Of a DNA stretch of 64,000 bases, positions 26,655 to 36,196 are shown piece by piece. The notes beneath the pieces are model-generated. The model worked only from the letters and a program-made list of their open reading frames with translations, did not search any database and was not told the origin of the DNA. Numbering within the stretch: position 1 is the stretch's first letter; every line of letters begins with the position of its first letter. The stretch lies in contig NZ_CP109132.1 of assembly GCF_035918015.1 (NCBI RefSeq), positions 2,418,001 through 2,482,000 on the forward strand, read 5' to 3'. Source of the DNA: Streptomyces sp. NBC_01754. Lineage in GTDB: Bacteria > Actinomycetota > Actinomycetes > Streptomycetales > Streptomycetaceae. The position numbers and the translations under genes were made by a program.

Positions 26655-27545
26655 ATGAGCTCAGAACCCGTGGGCGCGGCACTCGATTCCCTGCTCGATC
26701 TGCTAGACCTGGAGCGGATCGAGCAGGACATCTTCCGGGGCCGCAGCCGCAGCGCGGTCGTGCCCCGCGTCTTCGGCGGCCAGGTCGCGGCGCAGGCCCT
26801 GGTCGCCGCCGGCCGCACGGCCCCGGCCGGCCGGTCGGCACACTCGCTGCACGCCTACTTCCTACGGCCCGGGGACCCCGGGGCGCCGATCGTGTACAAC
26901 GTGGACCGGATCCGCGACGGGCGCTCCTTCACCACCCGCCGGGTCGTCGCCGTCCAGCACGGCAAGCCGATCTTCCACCTCTCGGCGTCCTTCCAGACCC
27001 ACGAGGAGGGCATGGACCACCAGGCGGCCATGCCCTCCGCGCCGGCCCCGGAGACCCTGCCGACGGCGGAGGAGATGCTCCCCCGGTACGCGGACCGCTT
27101 CACCGACCCGCACATGGTCGACCGGCTGCTGGAGGCGCGGGCGGCGGTGGATCTGCGGTACGTGGACGCCCCGCCGTTCGCGACGGCCGGTAAGCCCCGC
27201 GAACCGCGCTCGCAGGTGTGGTTCCGGACCAACGGCGAGCTGGCCGACGACCCGCTGCTGCACGTCTGCATGGCGACGTACGTCTCCGACATGACGCTGC
27301 TCGACTCGGTGCTGCTCGCCCACGGGCGCGGCGGCTGGGCGATCGGTGACGTGGTGGGGGCCAGCCTGGACCACGCGATGTGGTTCCACCGCCCCTTCCG
27401 GGCCGACGAGTGGCTGCTGTACGACCAGCAGTCGCCCTCGGCCTCGGGCGGACGCGGGCTCGGACAGGCCCGGATCTACACGGCGGACGGTCAACTGGCC
27501 GTCACGGTCATCCAGGAGGGCCTGGTGCGCGTCCCGAGGGACTGA
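26655..27545 (+). CDS. tesB: Acyl-CoA thioesterase II
   Basis: 296 residues with two hotdog domains. It hydrolyses acyl-CoA to free acid and CoA. VFGGQVAAQALVAAGRT, AHSLHAYFLRPGDP and FTTRRVVAVQHGKPIFHLS mark the N-terminal hotdog. DPLLHVCMATYVSDMTLLDS and SLDHAMWFHRPFRADEWLLY mark the C-terminal one with the conserved Asp and Thr/Ser residues. It is probably co-transcribed with the preceding dehydrogenase, so the pair would control an acyl-CoA pool. It is convergent with the epoxide-hydrolase-like gene (34-bp gap). Confidence 0.9.
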   Translation: MSSEPVGAALDSLLDLLDLERIEQDIFRGRSRSAVVPRVFGGQVAAQALVAAGRTAPAGRSAHSLHAYFLRPGDPGAPIVYNVDRIRDGRSFTTRRVVAVQHGKPIFHLSASFQTHEEGMDHQAAMPSAPAPETLPTAEEMLPRYADRFTDPHMVDRLLEARAAVDLRYVDAPPFATAGKPREPRSQVWFRTNGELADDPLLHVCMATYVSDMTLLDSVLLAHGRGGWAIGDVVGASLDHAMWFHRPFRADEWLLYDQQSPSASGGRGLGQARIYTADGQLAVTVIQEGLVRVPRD

Positions 27546-27579
27546 AACGCCCCGTGCGGGAGCGCCCGGCCCCCCAGGG

Positions 27580-28734
27580 TCAGCCGAGTTCCGCGAAGAA
27601 CTGGCGGACGTCCTCGGCCAGCCGTTCCGGCTGCTCCAGGGAGAGGAAGTTGCCGCCGCTCTCGAACTCGGTCCAGCGCACGACGTGGTGGTCCCGCTCG
27701 GCGAACCGGCGGACGGTCACGTCGGACGGCAGCGCGACCGCCACCGCGGTGGGCACGGTCCCGCGCTCCCTCGGCGCCCAGGCACTCGGGTCGTGGGACA
27801 TCTCGTAGTACAGGTGGGCGGAGGAGCCGGCCGTCCCGGTGAACCAGTACACGCTGACGTTCATCAGGAGGGTGTCACGGTCCACCGCGTCCTCGGGCAG
27901 ATCCTTCGCGGGGTCCGTCCACTCCTTGAACTTCTCGACGATCCAGGCGAGTTGCCCGACCGGCGAATCGTGCAGACCGAAGGCCAGCGTGTCCGGACGG
28001 GTCGACTGGATGGCGTTGAAGCCCATCTTGTCGTCACGGAACGCCTGCAACCGCTCCAGCCGGGCCTGTTCGCCCTCCGTGAGGCCGGCGAAGTCCGCCG
28101 GGTCCTGGGACGGGAAGGTCACCAGTCCGTTCACGTGGACGCCCCTCACGTGCCCGGGGTCGATCCGGCCCATCTCACCGGCGATCCAGGCACCGCCGCC
28201 GTTGCCCTGGACGCCGTAGCTCCCGTATCCCAGGCGGGACATGAGGGTGGTGAACGCGGCCGCGATCCGGCCGGTGTTCCAGCCGGCCGACGACAGCGGG
28301 CCGGAGAATCCGACCCCGGGGGTGGAGGTGACGACGACGTGGAAGTCACGTGAGAGCGGCTCGATCACGTCGATGAACTGGACGAACGAGCCCGGCCAGT
28401 CGTGGATCAGGAGCAACGGGGTGGCGTCCGCCTTCTCCGAGCGGACATGGAGGAAGTGGATGTCCTGGCCGTCGATCTCGGTGAGGTACTGCGGGAACGC
28501 GTTCAGCCGCGCCTCCGCGCCGCGCCAGTCGAACCCCCCGGCCCAGTGGTCGGCCAGTCCCCGCAGGTAGTCGGCGGGCACCCCGCGCGACCAGTCCTCG
28601 GTCCCCGGGACCCCCGCGCTCCAGCGGGTACGGGCCAGACGGTGGTGCAGGTCGTCCAGGTCGGCCTGCGGGATCTCGATCCGGAAGGGGCGGACGGACG
28701 TGTCCGCGGCTGCGGTGCTGCTGCGCTTCTCCAT
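27580..28734 (-). CDS. Epoxide-hydrolase-family alpha/beta protein lacking the usual Asp nucleophile
   Basis: 384 residues with the N-terminal EHN domain (FRIEIPQADLDDLHHRLARTRW) and an alpha/beta core with oxyanion HDWPGS. The family elbow usually reads GGDWG with Asp as nucleophile; here it is QGNGGGAW, so the Asp position is Gly (codon 28198-28200). The C-terminal RDHHVVRWTEFESGGNF contains the usual catalytic His region. Epoxide hydrolysis is therefore doubtful; another reaction or a non-catalytic role is possible. It is divergent from a WYL regulator. ATG 28734. Confidence 0.8.
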   Translation of the reverse strand: MEKRSSTAAADTSVRPFRIEIPQADLDDLHHRLARTRWSAGVPGTEDWSRGVPADYLRGLADHWAGGFDWRGAEARLNAFPQYLTEIDGQDIHFLHVRSEKADATPLLLIHDWPGSFVQFIDVIEPLSRDFHVVVTSTPGVGFSGPLSSAGWNTGRIAAAFTTLMSRLGYGSYGVQGNGGGAWIAGEMGRIDPGHVRGVHVNGLVTFPSQDPADFAGLTEGEQARLERLQAFRDDKMGFNAIQSTRPDTLAFGLHDSPVGQLAWIVEKFKEWTDPAKDLPEDAVDRDTLLMNVSVYWFTGTAGSSAHLYYEMSHDPSAWAPRERGTVPTAVAVALPSDVTVRRFAERDHHVVRWTEFESGGNFLSLEQPERLAEDVRQFFAELG

Positions 28735-28797
28735 GAGGAAGACTCTAGGATCAATATAGGCACAGTCCGTTCCTGATGAGACGACAGGCTGCGAACC

Positions 28798-29853
28798 ATG
28801 CTGGAAACCTCCGCACGTCTCCTGCGGCTGCTGTCGCTGCTCCAGTCACCGCGCGCCTGGCCGGGCTCCGAGCTCGCCGAACGGCTCGGCGTCAGCGGCC
28901 GGACCGTCCGTAACGACATCGAGCGGCTGCGCACGCTCGGGTATCCGGTCGACGCCACCCGGGGATCGACCGGGGGCTACCGGCTGGCGTCCGGCAGCGC
29001 GATGCCCCCGCTGCTGCTGGAGGACGACGAGGCGGTCGCGGTGACGGTCGCCGTACGCACGGTCGCCCAGAGCTCCCTGGCGGGGATGGAGGAGACCTCG
29101 CTCCAGGCGCTGGCCAAGCTGGAACAGGTGCTACCGGCCCGGCTGCGCCGACGGGTGAAGGCGCTCCAGGAGTACACCGTGCCGGTACCCGCCGACCGGC
29201 AGGTCCCCGGCGTGGACACCGGGCTCCTGATGACGCTGACGGCGGCCTGCCGCGACCGCGAACGGCTGCGCCTGGACTACCGCGACCACACGGGGGCGGC
29301 CACCGGCCGGGTCGTGGAGCCCCAGCGCGTCGTCAACTGGGGCCGCCGCTGGTACCTGGTGGCCTGGGACGTCGACCGGGACGCCTGGCGCACCTTCCGC
29401 GTGGACCGGATCACCCCGCGTACCCCGGCGGGCCCGCGCTTCCCCCCGCGCGGGGATCCGGAGGGCGACGCGGCGGCGTACGTGGCGGGGAAGGTCTCGG
29501 CCGCCGCCTGGCGCCACCGCGCCCGGGTGACGGTGCACGCCCCGGCCTCCGCGGTGCTGGAGCGCGTCAATCCCGCCGTGGGCGTGGTGGAGCCCGTCGA
29601 CCAGGAGACGTGCGTACTGGTCACCGGCGCGGACACCCTGGAGGGCCTCGCCGTCCACCTGGGGCTGCTCGGGTACGACTTCACCGTGACGGAGCCGGCC
29701 GAGCTGGTGGCGTACCTGCGGCGGCTGGCCGGACGCTACGCCCGGTCCACGCCCGCGCCGGCCGCGCCGGAGACGGGTACGGGAGCCGCGGCGGGGGCCG
29801 CCTCCGCGCCGGAAGGCCCGGACGGGAGCAGCCCGGCCGCGTCCAGCAGGTAG
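28798..29853 (+). CDS. WYL-domain (YafY/DeoR-type) transcriptional regulator
   Basis: 351 residues. N-terminal winged helix (about 1-60): ELAERLGVSGRTVRNDIERL. The WYL domain (about 140-230) contains LRLDYRDHTGAATGRVVEP and WYLVAWDVDRDAWRTFRVDRI. A WCX-like C-terminal part (about 235-320) precedes a Pro/Ala/Gly-rich tail. ATG 28798 lies 63 bp from the divergent hydrolase-like gene, its probable target. The AT-rich run GATCAATATAGG at 28750-28761 probably holds the promoters. The last 118 bp overlap the end of the convergent phosphatase-like gene. Confidence 0.85.
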   Translation: MLETSARLLRLLSLLQSPRAWPGSELAERLGVSGRTVRNDIERLRTLGYPVDATRGSTGGYRLASGSAMPPLLLEDDEAVAVTVAVRTVAQSSLAGMEETSLQALAKLEQVLPARLRRRVKALQEYTVPVPADRQVPGVDTGLLMTLTAACRDRERLRLDYRDHTGAATGRVVEPQRVVNWGRRWYLVAWDVDRDAWRTFRVDRITPRTPAGPRFPPRGDPEGDAAAYVAGKVSAAAWRHRARVTVHAPASAVLERVNPAVGVVEPVDQETCVLVTGADTLEGLAVHLGLLGYDFTVTEPAELVAYLRRLAGRYARSTPAPAAPETGTGAAAGAASAPEGPDGSSPAASSR

Positions 29854-30602
29854 TCCGTCATCGGGTCGTAGAACCGCGGGTCGGTGACGTGGTCGTCCAG
29901 CGGCACGGTGACCTGGAGGGTGCCCTCCGCCTCGCCGATGAACAGCGCCGGATCGTTGCAGTCGGCGTACCCGATGGAGTCGAGCCCGCGCTGCCCCGCG
30001 CATCCCGCCCATCCGTGGTCGGCGACGACCAGGTCCGGCTGCGGCCTGCCCTCGCGCTCCAGGCCGTCCAGGATGGCGGCCATCGGCGCCGGGGAGTGGG
30101 TGTGCCAGAGCGAGGCCCCGCGCTCCAGCACGGCGACGTCGGCGAACTGGAAGACCATGCACGCGTCGGCCACCAGCCCGCCGGGGATCCGGACGATCTC
30201 GCATCCGGCGGCCCGCAGCGCCTCGGCCGTCCTGCGGTGCACGTCCAGAAGTCCGCCGGGGTGCCCGGTCGCGAACAGCACCCGTTCCCGGCCCCGCGCC
30301 GCCTGCCGCAGCCGGGCCGCCATCCGCTCCAGGGCGTCGACGGTGAGCTCCGGGTCGATGGTGTCCTGGCCCTGCCGGCGCTCCGGGTCGTCGTCGACGC
30401 CGCATCTCTCCGCCATCACCGCCAGGACGTCCTGCTCGTCGCGCCATCGGTCGCCGAGTTCGAGCCCCAGCCAGAAGTGGCGGTCACCGTTGGCGAGCTT
30501 GCGGTAGTGATCGAGGTTGTTGTCCCGGGGCGTGGCGACATCGCCCGCGATACGGGTACGGACGAGGTGCTCGACGAGGGCGGCGCGGCTGGGTATCGGC
30601 AT
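29736..30602 (-). CDS. Phosphatase-annotated actinobacterial protein
   Basis: 288 residues from ATG 30602 (MPIPSRAALVEHL). Long conserved stretches (DNNLDHYRKLANGDRHFWLG, LFATGHPGGLLDVHR, ADHGWAGCAGQ, VTVPLDDHVTDPRFYDPMTD) match a family commonly annotated as phosphatase in Streptomyces. DHGWAG and GHPGG could bind metal or phosphate, but no biochemical role is established that I know of. The Ser/Ala/Pro tail, about 30 residues, overlaps the convergent WYL gene by 118 bp. No good Shine-Dalgarno is seen. Confidence 0.72.
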   Translation of the reverse strand: MPIPSRAALVEHLVRTRIAGDVATPRDNNLDHYRKLANGDRHFWLGLELGDRWRDEQDVLAVMAERCGVDDDPERRQGQDTIDPELTVDALERMAARLRQAARGRERVLFATGHPGGLLDVHRRTAEALRAAGCEIVRIPGGLVADACMVFQFADVAVLERGASLWHTHSPAPMAAILDGLEREGRPQPDLVVADHGWAGCAGQRGLDSIGYADCNDPALFIGEAEGTLQVTVPLDDHVTDPRFYDPMTDYLLDAAGLLPSGPSGAEAAPAAAPVPVSGAAGAGVDRA

Positions 30603-30703
30603 GCGCCCATTGTGCCGCCGGAGACCCGCCGTGCGCCCGGTGTCGCGCACGCCGGTCGCGCCGCCGGCGCGAGCCCGACGGGACCGCCCGCCGTCGAAGC
30701 CGC

Positions 30704-31360
30704 CTACCGGGGGCCGCCCGCCGCCTCGAACGCGCCCCGGGCGAGCCGGTGCAGCAGGGCCGCCGTCGCCGTACGGCCCGGCAGGGCCTCCGGGCGGACC
30801 AGGTGCGGGGTGGAGTTGAGCAGTCCGAACACCGCGTGGACGGTGACCCGGGCCTCGCTCTCCGGGAGGGACGGGTACAGGGCGCGCACGGCCTCGACCC
30901 AGACCTCGACGTACTCGCGCTGGAGGCGGCGCACCCGTTTGCGGTCGGTGTCGCGCAGCCGGTCCAGCTCCCGGTCGTGGAGGGTGATCAGGGGGCGGTC
31001 GTCGAGGGCGAAGTCGATGTGGCCCTCGATGAGCGCGTCCAGGAGAGCCTCCGGGGAGCCGCCGGGAGCCGCCTCCCGCTCCCTGACCCGCAGCCTGCCG
31101 CCGTCGAGGAGGCGCTCACTGATACCGACGAGCAGCTCGGCGAGCATGGCGTCCTTGCCGGGGAAGTGGCGGTAGAGCCCGGGGCCGCTGATCCCGACGG
31201 CGGCCCCTATCTCGTCGACCCCGACCCCGTGGAAACCCCTCTCGGCGAAGAGGCGGGCGGCCTCCTTGAGGATCTGTTCGCGGCGGGTGGGTGCCGCGAC
31301 ACGGGAGACGGCACGTGCGGCGGCGCGGTCGGCGGAATGGTCGGCGGAATGGGGGCTCAT
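30704..31360 (-). CDS. TetR-family repressor of the leucine/acyl-CoA operon
   Basis: 218 residues. A disordered Ala-rich N-terminus (about 1-22) precedes the TetR helix-turn-helix: RREQILKEAARLFAERGFHG, then VDEIGAAVGISGPGLYRHFPGKDAML. The C-terminal ligand domain includes LITLHDRELDRLRDTDRKRV. It is divergent from the carboxyltransferase gene. The gap contains two GTTAACG-type operators, one abutting its own promoter region, so it probably represses both directions until an acyl-CoA ligand binds. This corresponds to the TetR gene I remember next to the same operon in S. coelicolor. Confidence 0.88.
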   Translation of the reverse strand: MSPHSADHSADRAAARAVSRVAAPTRREQILKEAARLFAERGFHGVGVDEIGAAVGISGPGLYRHFPGKDAMLAELLVGISERLLDGGRLRVREREAAPGGSPEALLDALIEGHIDFALDDRPLITLHDRELDRLRDTDRKRVRRLQREYVEVWVEAVRALYPSLPESEARVTVHAVFGLLNSTPHLVRPEALPGRTATAALLHRLARGAFEAAGGPR

Positions 31361-31383
31361 GAGGATTCATTCTAGACAGTGAC

Positions 31384-31427
31384 GTTAGCGGTCGTTAACC
31401 TGAAGGCGTTCGTTAACGCTCATTAAC
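31384..31427. promoter_or_regulatory. Two TetR operators, consensus GTTAACG-N2-CGTTAAC
   Basis: Site 1: GTTAGCG-GT-CGTTAAC (31384-31399). Site 2: GTTAACG-CT-CATTAAC (31412-31427). Each is a 16-bp palindrome with one mismatch; centres are 28 bp apart. They lie between the divergent TetR gene and the carboxyltransferase operon. Confidence 0.75.
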
Positions 31428-31491
31428 CACGGCTCATCAGCCACAGCACGCTCAATCCACTACTGCGGTACGGGCAAGGGGGCTCGACACG

Positions 31492-33108
31492 ATGCAGCAG
31501 GCACCGGTCCTGACGAGCGCGGCGGATCCCGCCTCGGAGGCCTGGCGGGCCAACGAGGCGGCACACCACGCGCTCGCCGGGGAGCTGCGGAGGCGGCTCG
31601 CCACGGCACGGCTCGGCGGGGGTGAGAAGGCCCGCGCCCGGCATGTGGCGCGCGGCAAGCTGCTGCCCCGGGAGCGGGTGGACACGCTTCTCGACCCGGG
31701 TTCCCCCTTCCTGGAGCTGGCCCCGCTGGCCGCCGAGGGGCTCTACGGGGGCGCCGCGCCGGCGGCCGGGGTGATCGCCGGGATCGGCCGGGTCAGCGGC
31801 CGTGAGTGCGTGATCGTCGCCAACGACGCCACGGTCAAGGGCGGCACGTACTACCCGATGACGGTGAAGAAGCACCTCCGCGCCCAGGAGGTGGCCCTGG
31901 AGAACCGCCTGCCCTGCCTCTGTCTGGTCGACTCGGGCGGCGCCTTCCTGCCGATGCAGGACGAGGTGTTCCCCGACCGGGAGCACTTCGGGCGGATCTT
32001 CTACAACCAGGCCCGGATGTCCGGCGCCGGCATCCCGCAGATCGCCGCCGTGATGGGCTCCTGCACGGCCGGCGGGGCCTATGTGCCCGCCATGAGCGAC
32101 GAGGCCGTCATCGTGCGGGGGCAGGGGACGATCTTCCTCGGCGGTCCGCCGCTGGTGAAGGCCGCCACCGGTGAGGTCGTCACCGCCGAGGAGCTCGGCG
32201 GCGGCGAGGTCCACTCCCGTACGTCGGGGGTCACCGACCATCTCGCCGAGGACGACGCGCACGCGCTGCGGATCGTCCGGAACATCGTGGCGACGCTCCC
32301 CGCCCGGGCCCCGCTCCCCTGGACCGTCGAGCCCGTCGAGGAGCCCAGGGCCGACCCCGCCGGTCTGTACGGCGTGGTGCCCGTCGACTCGCGTACGCCC
32401 TACGACGTGCGGGAGGTCATCGCCCGGGTGGTGGACGGATCGCGCTTCCAGGAGTTCAAGGCGGAGTACGGCCAGACGCTGGTCACCGGCTTCGCGAGGA
32501 TCCACGGCCACCCCGTCGGCATCGTCGCCAACAACGGGATCCTGTTCTCCGAGTCCGCCCAGAAGGGCGCCCACTTCGTCGAGTTGTGCGACCAGCGCTC
32601 CATCCCCCTGGTGTTCCTCCAGAACATCTCCGGGTTCATGGTCGGCCGTGACTACGAGGCCGGGGGCATCGCCAAGCACGGCGCCAAGATGGTGACGGCA
32701 GTGGCGTGCACCCGGGTGCCGAAGCTGACCGTCGTCGTCGGCGGGTCCTACGGCGCGGGCAACTACTCGATGTGCGGCCGGGCGTATTCACCGCGCTTCC
32801 TGTGGATGTGGCCCAACGCGAAGATCTCCGTCATGGGGGGCGAGCAGGCCGCCTCGGTCCTCGCCACGGTCAAGCGGGACCAGATCGAGGGACGCGGCGA
32901 GCAGTGGGCCGCCGAGGACGAGGACGCCTTCAAAACCCCGATCCGCGACCGGTACGAGGAGCAGGGCAATGCCTACTACGCCACCGCCCGGCTCTGGGAC
33001 GACGGTGTGATCGACCCGGCGGAGACCCGGCAGGTGCTGGGACTCGCCCTGACGGCCTGTGCCAACGCCCCGCTGGGTGACCCCCAGTTCGGCGTCTTCC
33101 GGATGTGA
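31492..33108 (+). CDS. Acyl-CoA carboxylase carboxyltransferase subunit (methylcrotonyl-CoA type)
   Basis: 538 residues. It transfers CO2 from carboxybiotin to an acyl-CoA; by operon context this is 3-methylcrotonyl-CoA in leucine degradation. [40 protein letters not shown] and the crotonase-fold oxyanion regions [18 protein letters not shown] and [18 protein letters not shown] are typical of MCC beta subunits. AAGGGGG precedes ATG 31492. First gene of a four-gene operon with the biotin carboxylase, lyase and dehydrogenase. Confidence 0.9.
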   Translation: MQQAPVLTSAADPASEAWRANEAAHHALAGELRRRLATARLGGGEKARARHVARGKLLPRERVDTLLDPGSPFLELAPLAAEGLYGGAAPAAGVIAGIGRVSGRECVIVANDATVKGGTYYPMTVKKHLRAQEVALENRLPCLCLVDSGGAFLPMQDEVFPDREHFGRIFYNQARMSGAGIPQIAAVMGSCTAGGAYVPAMSDEAVIVRGQGTIFLGGPPLVKAATGEVVTAEELGGGEVHSRTSGVTDHLAEDDAHALRIVRNIVATLPARAPLPWTVEPVEEPRADPAGLYGVVPVDSRTPYDVREVIARVVDGSRFQEFKAEYGQTLVTGFARIHGHPVGIVANNGILFSESAQKGAHFVELCDQRSIPLVFLQNISGFMVGRDYEAGGIAKHGAKMVTAVACTRVPKLTVVVGGSYGAGNYSMCGRAYSPRFLWMWPNAKISVMGGEQAASVLATVKRDQIEGRGEQWAAEDEDAFKTPIRDRYEEQGNAYYATARLWDDGVIDPAETRQVLGLALTACANAPLGDPQFGVFRM

Positions 33109-33121
33109 GGTGAGGACCCCC

Positions 33122-35170
33122 GTGTTCAGTACTGTTCTGGTCGCCAACCGTGGCGAGATCGCGGTCCGGGTCATCCGGACCCTGCGGGAGCTCGGCGTGC
33201 GTTCGGTCGCCGTCTTCAGCGACGCCGACGCGGACGCCCGGCACGTCCGCGAGGCCGATACGGCGGTCCGGATCGGGCCCGCGCCCGCCGCCGGGAGCTA
33301 CCTGTCCGTGGAACGGCTCCTGGACGCGGCCCGCCGCACCGGGGCCCAGGCCGTCCACCCGGGCTACGGATTCCTCGCGGAGAACGCCCGCTTCGCCCAG
33401 GCCTGCGAGGACGCGGGGCTGGTCTTCATCGGCCCGCCGGCCTCGGCCATCGCGCTGATGGGCGACAAGATCCGGGCGAAGGAGACGGTCGCCGCCGCCG
33501 GGGTCCCGGTCGTCCCGGGATCGTCCGGGAGCGGACTCACCGACGGCCAACTGGCCGCCGCGGCCCGTGGGATCGGGATGCCGGTGCTGCTCAAGCCCTC
33601 GGCGGGCGGCGGTGGCAAGGGCATGCGGCTGGTGCGTGAGGAGGCGCTGCTCGCCGAGGAGATCGCGGCGGCGCGGCGCGAGGCGCGTGCCTCCTTCGGC
33701 GACGACACGCTGCTGGTGGAGCGGTGGATCGACCGGCCGCGCCACATCGAGATCCAGGTGCTGGCGGACGGGCACGGCCGGGTGGTGCACCTCGGCGAGC
33801 GCGAGTGCTCCCTCCAGCGCCGCCACCAGAAGATCATCGAGGAGGCGCCCTCGGTCCTGCTCGACGAGGAGACCAGGGCGTCGATGGGTGAGGCGGCGGT
33901 CCAGGCGGCGCGCTCGTGCGGGTACGTCGGCGCGGGCACGGTGGAGTTCATCGTCCCGGGCGACGACCCGTCCTCGTACTACTTCATGGAGATGAACACC
34001 CGCCTCCAGGTGGAGCACCCGGTCACCGAGCTGGTCACCGGTCTCGACCTGGTGGAGTGGCAGCTGCGGGTCGCCTCCGGTGAGCGTCTCCCCTACGAAC
34101 AGGCGGACATCACGCTCGCCGGGCACGCCGTGGAGGCCCGGATCTGCGCCGAGGACCCGGCGCGCGGCTTCCTGCCGTCGGGCGGCACGGTGCTCACCCT
34201 GCACGAGCCGCAGGGCGGCGGGGTGCGGACGGACTCGGGGCTGAGCGAGGGGGTGCCCGTCGGCAGCACCTACGACCCGATGCTGTCGAAGGTCATCGCC
34301 CACGGACCCGACCGTGCCACGGCGTTGCGCAGACTGCGGGCGGCGCTGGCGGACACGGTGGTCCTGGGCGTCCCGACGAACGCCGGGTTCCTGCGGCGGC
34401 TGCTGGCCCATCCGGCGGTGGCCGCCGGCGACCTCGACACGGGGCTGGTGGAACGCGAGGCGGGCTCCCTGGTGCCGCAGGGCGTGCCCGAGGAGGTGTA
34501 CGCGGCGGCGGCGCTGCTGCGGCAGCCGTCCCCGGTGGCCGCCTCCGGCTGGGTCGATCCCTTCTCGGTGCCCAGCGGCTGGCGCCTCGGCGGCACCCCC
34601 GCCCGGACCTTCCACCACCTCCGCGTCCCGGGCCACGACCCGGTGCGGGTGGGGGTGCGGGCGGGCGCGGGCGGCACGGCCGAGCTGGACTTCGGGCACG
34701 CCGGGGACCGGGAGGAGACGGCGGACACCTGCGGTCCGCTCCCCTCCGGTCCGGCCCCGGAGGGCTCCCGTCTCGTCGAGGTGTCGGACCGGCGGGTGAC
34801 CGTGGAGCTGGACGGCCTCACCCACGCGTTCAGCCGGGCGGACTCCCCGGACGGGGTGTGGCTCGGCCGGGACGGGGACAGCTGGCACGTCCAGGACCAC
34901 GATCCGGTCGAGGCCTCGCTGAGCGGCGCGGCCCGGGCCGGGGCCGACACGCTCGCGGCACCCATGCCCGGGACGGTCACGGTGGTGAAGGTGGCCGTGG
35001 GGGACGAGGTGGCCGCCGGGCAGAGCCTGCTGGTGGTCGAGGCGATGAAGATGGAGCACGTCATCGCCGCCCCGCACGCCGGCACCGTCACCGAGCTGGA
35101 CGTCACCGCCGGGACGACCGTCGCCATGGACCAGGTCCTGGCCGTGGTCGCCCCCGGGGAGGACGCATGA
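33122..35170 (+). CDS. Acyl-CoA carboxylase alpha subunit (biotin carboxylase plus BCCP)
   Basis: 682 residues from GTG 33122, 13 bp after the carboxyltransferase. Biotin carboxylase domain about 1-450: [25 protein letters not shown], the ATP-grasp loop [30 protein letters not shown] and [14 protein letters not shown]. The C-terminal biotinyl domain has EAMKMEHV with the biotin-accepting Lys near residue 643. It carboxylates its own biotin using ATP and bicarbonate. The stop overlaps the lyase ATG (ATGA), giving translational coupling. Confidence 0.92.
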   Translation: MFSTVLVANRGEIAVRVIRTLRELGVRSVAVFSDADADARHVREADTAVRIGPAPAAGSYLSVERLLDAARRTGAQAVHPGYGFLAENARFAQACEDAGLVFIGPPASAIALMGDKIRAKETVAAAGVPVVPGSSGSGLTDGQLAAAARGIGMPVLLKPSAGGGGKGMRLVREEALLAEEIAAARREARASFGDDTLLVERWIDRPRHIEIQVLADGHGRVVHLGERECSLQRRHQKIIEEAPSVLLDEETRASMGEAAVQAARSCGYVGAGTVEFIVPGDDPSSYYFMEMNTRLQVEHPVTELVTGLDLVEWQLRVASGERLPYEQADITLAGHAVEARICAEDPARGFLPSGGTVLTLHEPQGGGVRTDSGLSEGVPVGSTYDPMLSKVIAHGPDRATALRRLRAALADTVVLGVPTNAGFLRRLLAHPAVAAGDLDTGLVEREAGSLVPQGVPEEVYAAAALLRQPSPVAASGWVDPFSVPSGWRLGGTPARTFHHLRVPGHDPVRVGVRAGAGGTAELDFGHAGDREETADTCGPLPSGPAPEGSRLVEVSDRRVTVELDGLTHAFSRADSPDGVWLGRDGDSWHVQDHDPVEASLSGAARAGADTLAAPMPGTVTVVKVAVGDEVAAGQSLLVVEAMKMEHVIAAPHAGTVTELDVTAGTTVAMDQVLAVVAPGEDA

Positions 35171-36189
35171 CCGACACCACGGGAGACAGCGTGACCGACA
35201 CGGCGGCGGACAGCCCGACCCGTACGGCGGGAAGCAGCCTGACCAGCGCCTCACTGCCCATGACCGTGCCCCTCCCGGGGCTGCCCGCCCGGGTCCGCAT
35301 CCATGAGGTCGGGGCCCGTGACGGTCTGCAGAACGAGGCCTCCGTCGTCCCCACCGAGGTGAAGGCACGGTTCATCCGGCGACTCGCCGAGGCGGGGCTG
35401 ACCACGATCGAGGCGACCAGCTTCGTACACCCGAAGTGGGTGCCCCAACTGGCCGACGCGGAGAAGCTGTTCCCGCTGCTCGGTGAGATCGCGGACGTCG
35501 GGGACGTCGAACTCCCCGTCCTCGTACCGAACGAACGCGGTCTGGACCGGGCGCTGGCGCTCGGTGCCCGCCGGATCGCGGTGTTCGGCTCGGCGACCGA
35601 GACGTTCGCCGCCCGCAACCTCAACCGCACGGTGGACGAGTCGCTGGCCATGTTCGAGCCGGTCGTCGCCCGTGCCACGGCGGAGGGGGTGGGGGTGCGC
35701 GGCTATCTGTCGATGTGCTTCGGCGACCCCTGGGAAGGGGCCGTCCCGCTCGGGCGGGTCGTCCGGGTGGCGAAGGCGCTCATGGACCTCGGCTGCGAGG
35801 AGCTCTCCCTGGGCGACACGATCGGTGTGGCCACCCCCGGCCAGGTGGTGGCCCTGCTCACCGCGCTGAACGACGCGGGCGTGCCCACCGCCTCGATCGG
35901 GGTGCACTTCCACGACACGTACGGCCAGGCGCTCTCCAACACCCTGGCCGCGCTCCAGCAGGGGGTGACGACGGTGGACGCCTCGGCGGGCGGCCTCGGC
36001 GGCTGCCCTTACGCGAAGAGCGCGACCGGAAATCTCGCCACCGAGGATCTCGTGTGGATGCTCGACGGCCTCGGTGTGGACACCGGGGTCGATCTCGGCG
36101 CACTCACCGCCACAAGCGTGTGGATGGCCGAACAGCTGGGCCGGCCCAGCCCGTCCCGTACCGTCCGCGCCCTGACTCACAAGGAGTGA
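35167..36189 (+). CDS. hmgL: Hydroxymethylglutaryl-CoA lyase
   Basis: 340 residues. It cleaves HMG-CoA to acetoacetate and acetyl-CoA, the last step of leucine breakdown. TIM-barrel DRE-TIM features: [15 protein letters not shown] near residue 43, the conserved His pair [13 protein letters not shown] written here as IGVHFHD, and the catalytic-Cys loop [20 protein letters not shown]. The first 40 residues are a variable Thr/Ser-rich extension. ATG 35167 overlaps the preceding stop by 4 bp; a later start is possible but less likely. Confidence 0.91.
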   Translation: MTDTTGDSVTDTAADSPTRTAGSSLTSASLPMTVPLPGLPARVRIHEVGARDGLQNEASVVPTEVKARFIRRLAEAGLTTIEATSFVHPKWVPQLADAEKLFPLLGEIADVGDVELPVLVPNERGLDRALALGARRIAVFGSATETFAARNLNRTVDESLAMFEPVVARATAEGVGVRGYLSMCFGDPWEGAVPLGRVVRVAKALMDLGCEELSLGDTIGVATPGQVVALLTALNDAGVPTASIGVHFHDTYGQALSNTLAALQQGVTTVDASAGGLGGCPYAKSATGNLATEDLVWMLDGLGVDTGVDLGALTATSVWMAEQLGRPSPSRTVRALTHKE

Positions 36190-36196
36190 CCCTCCC

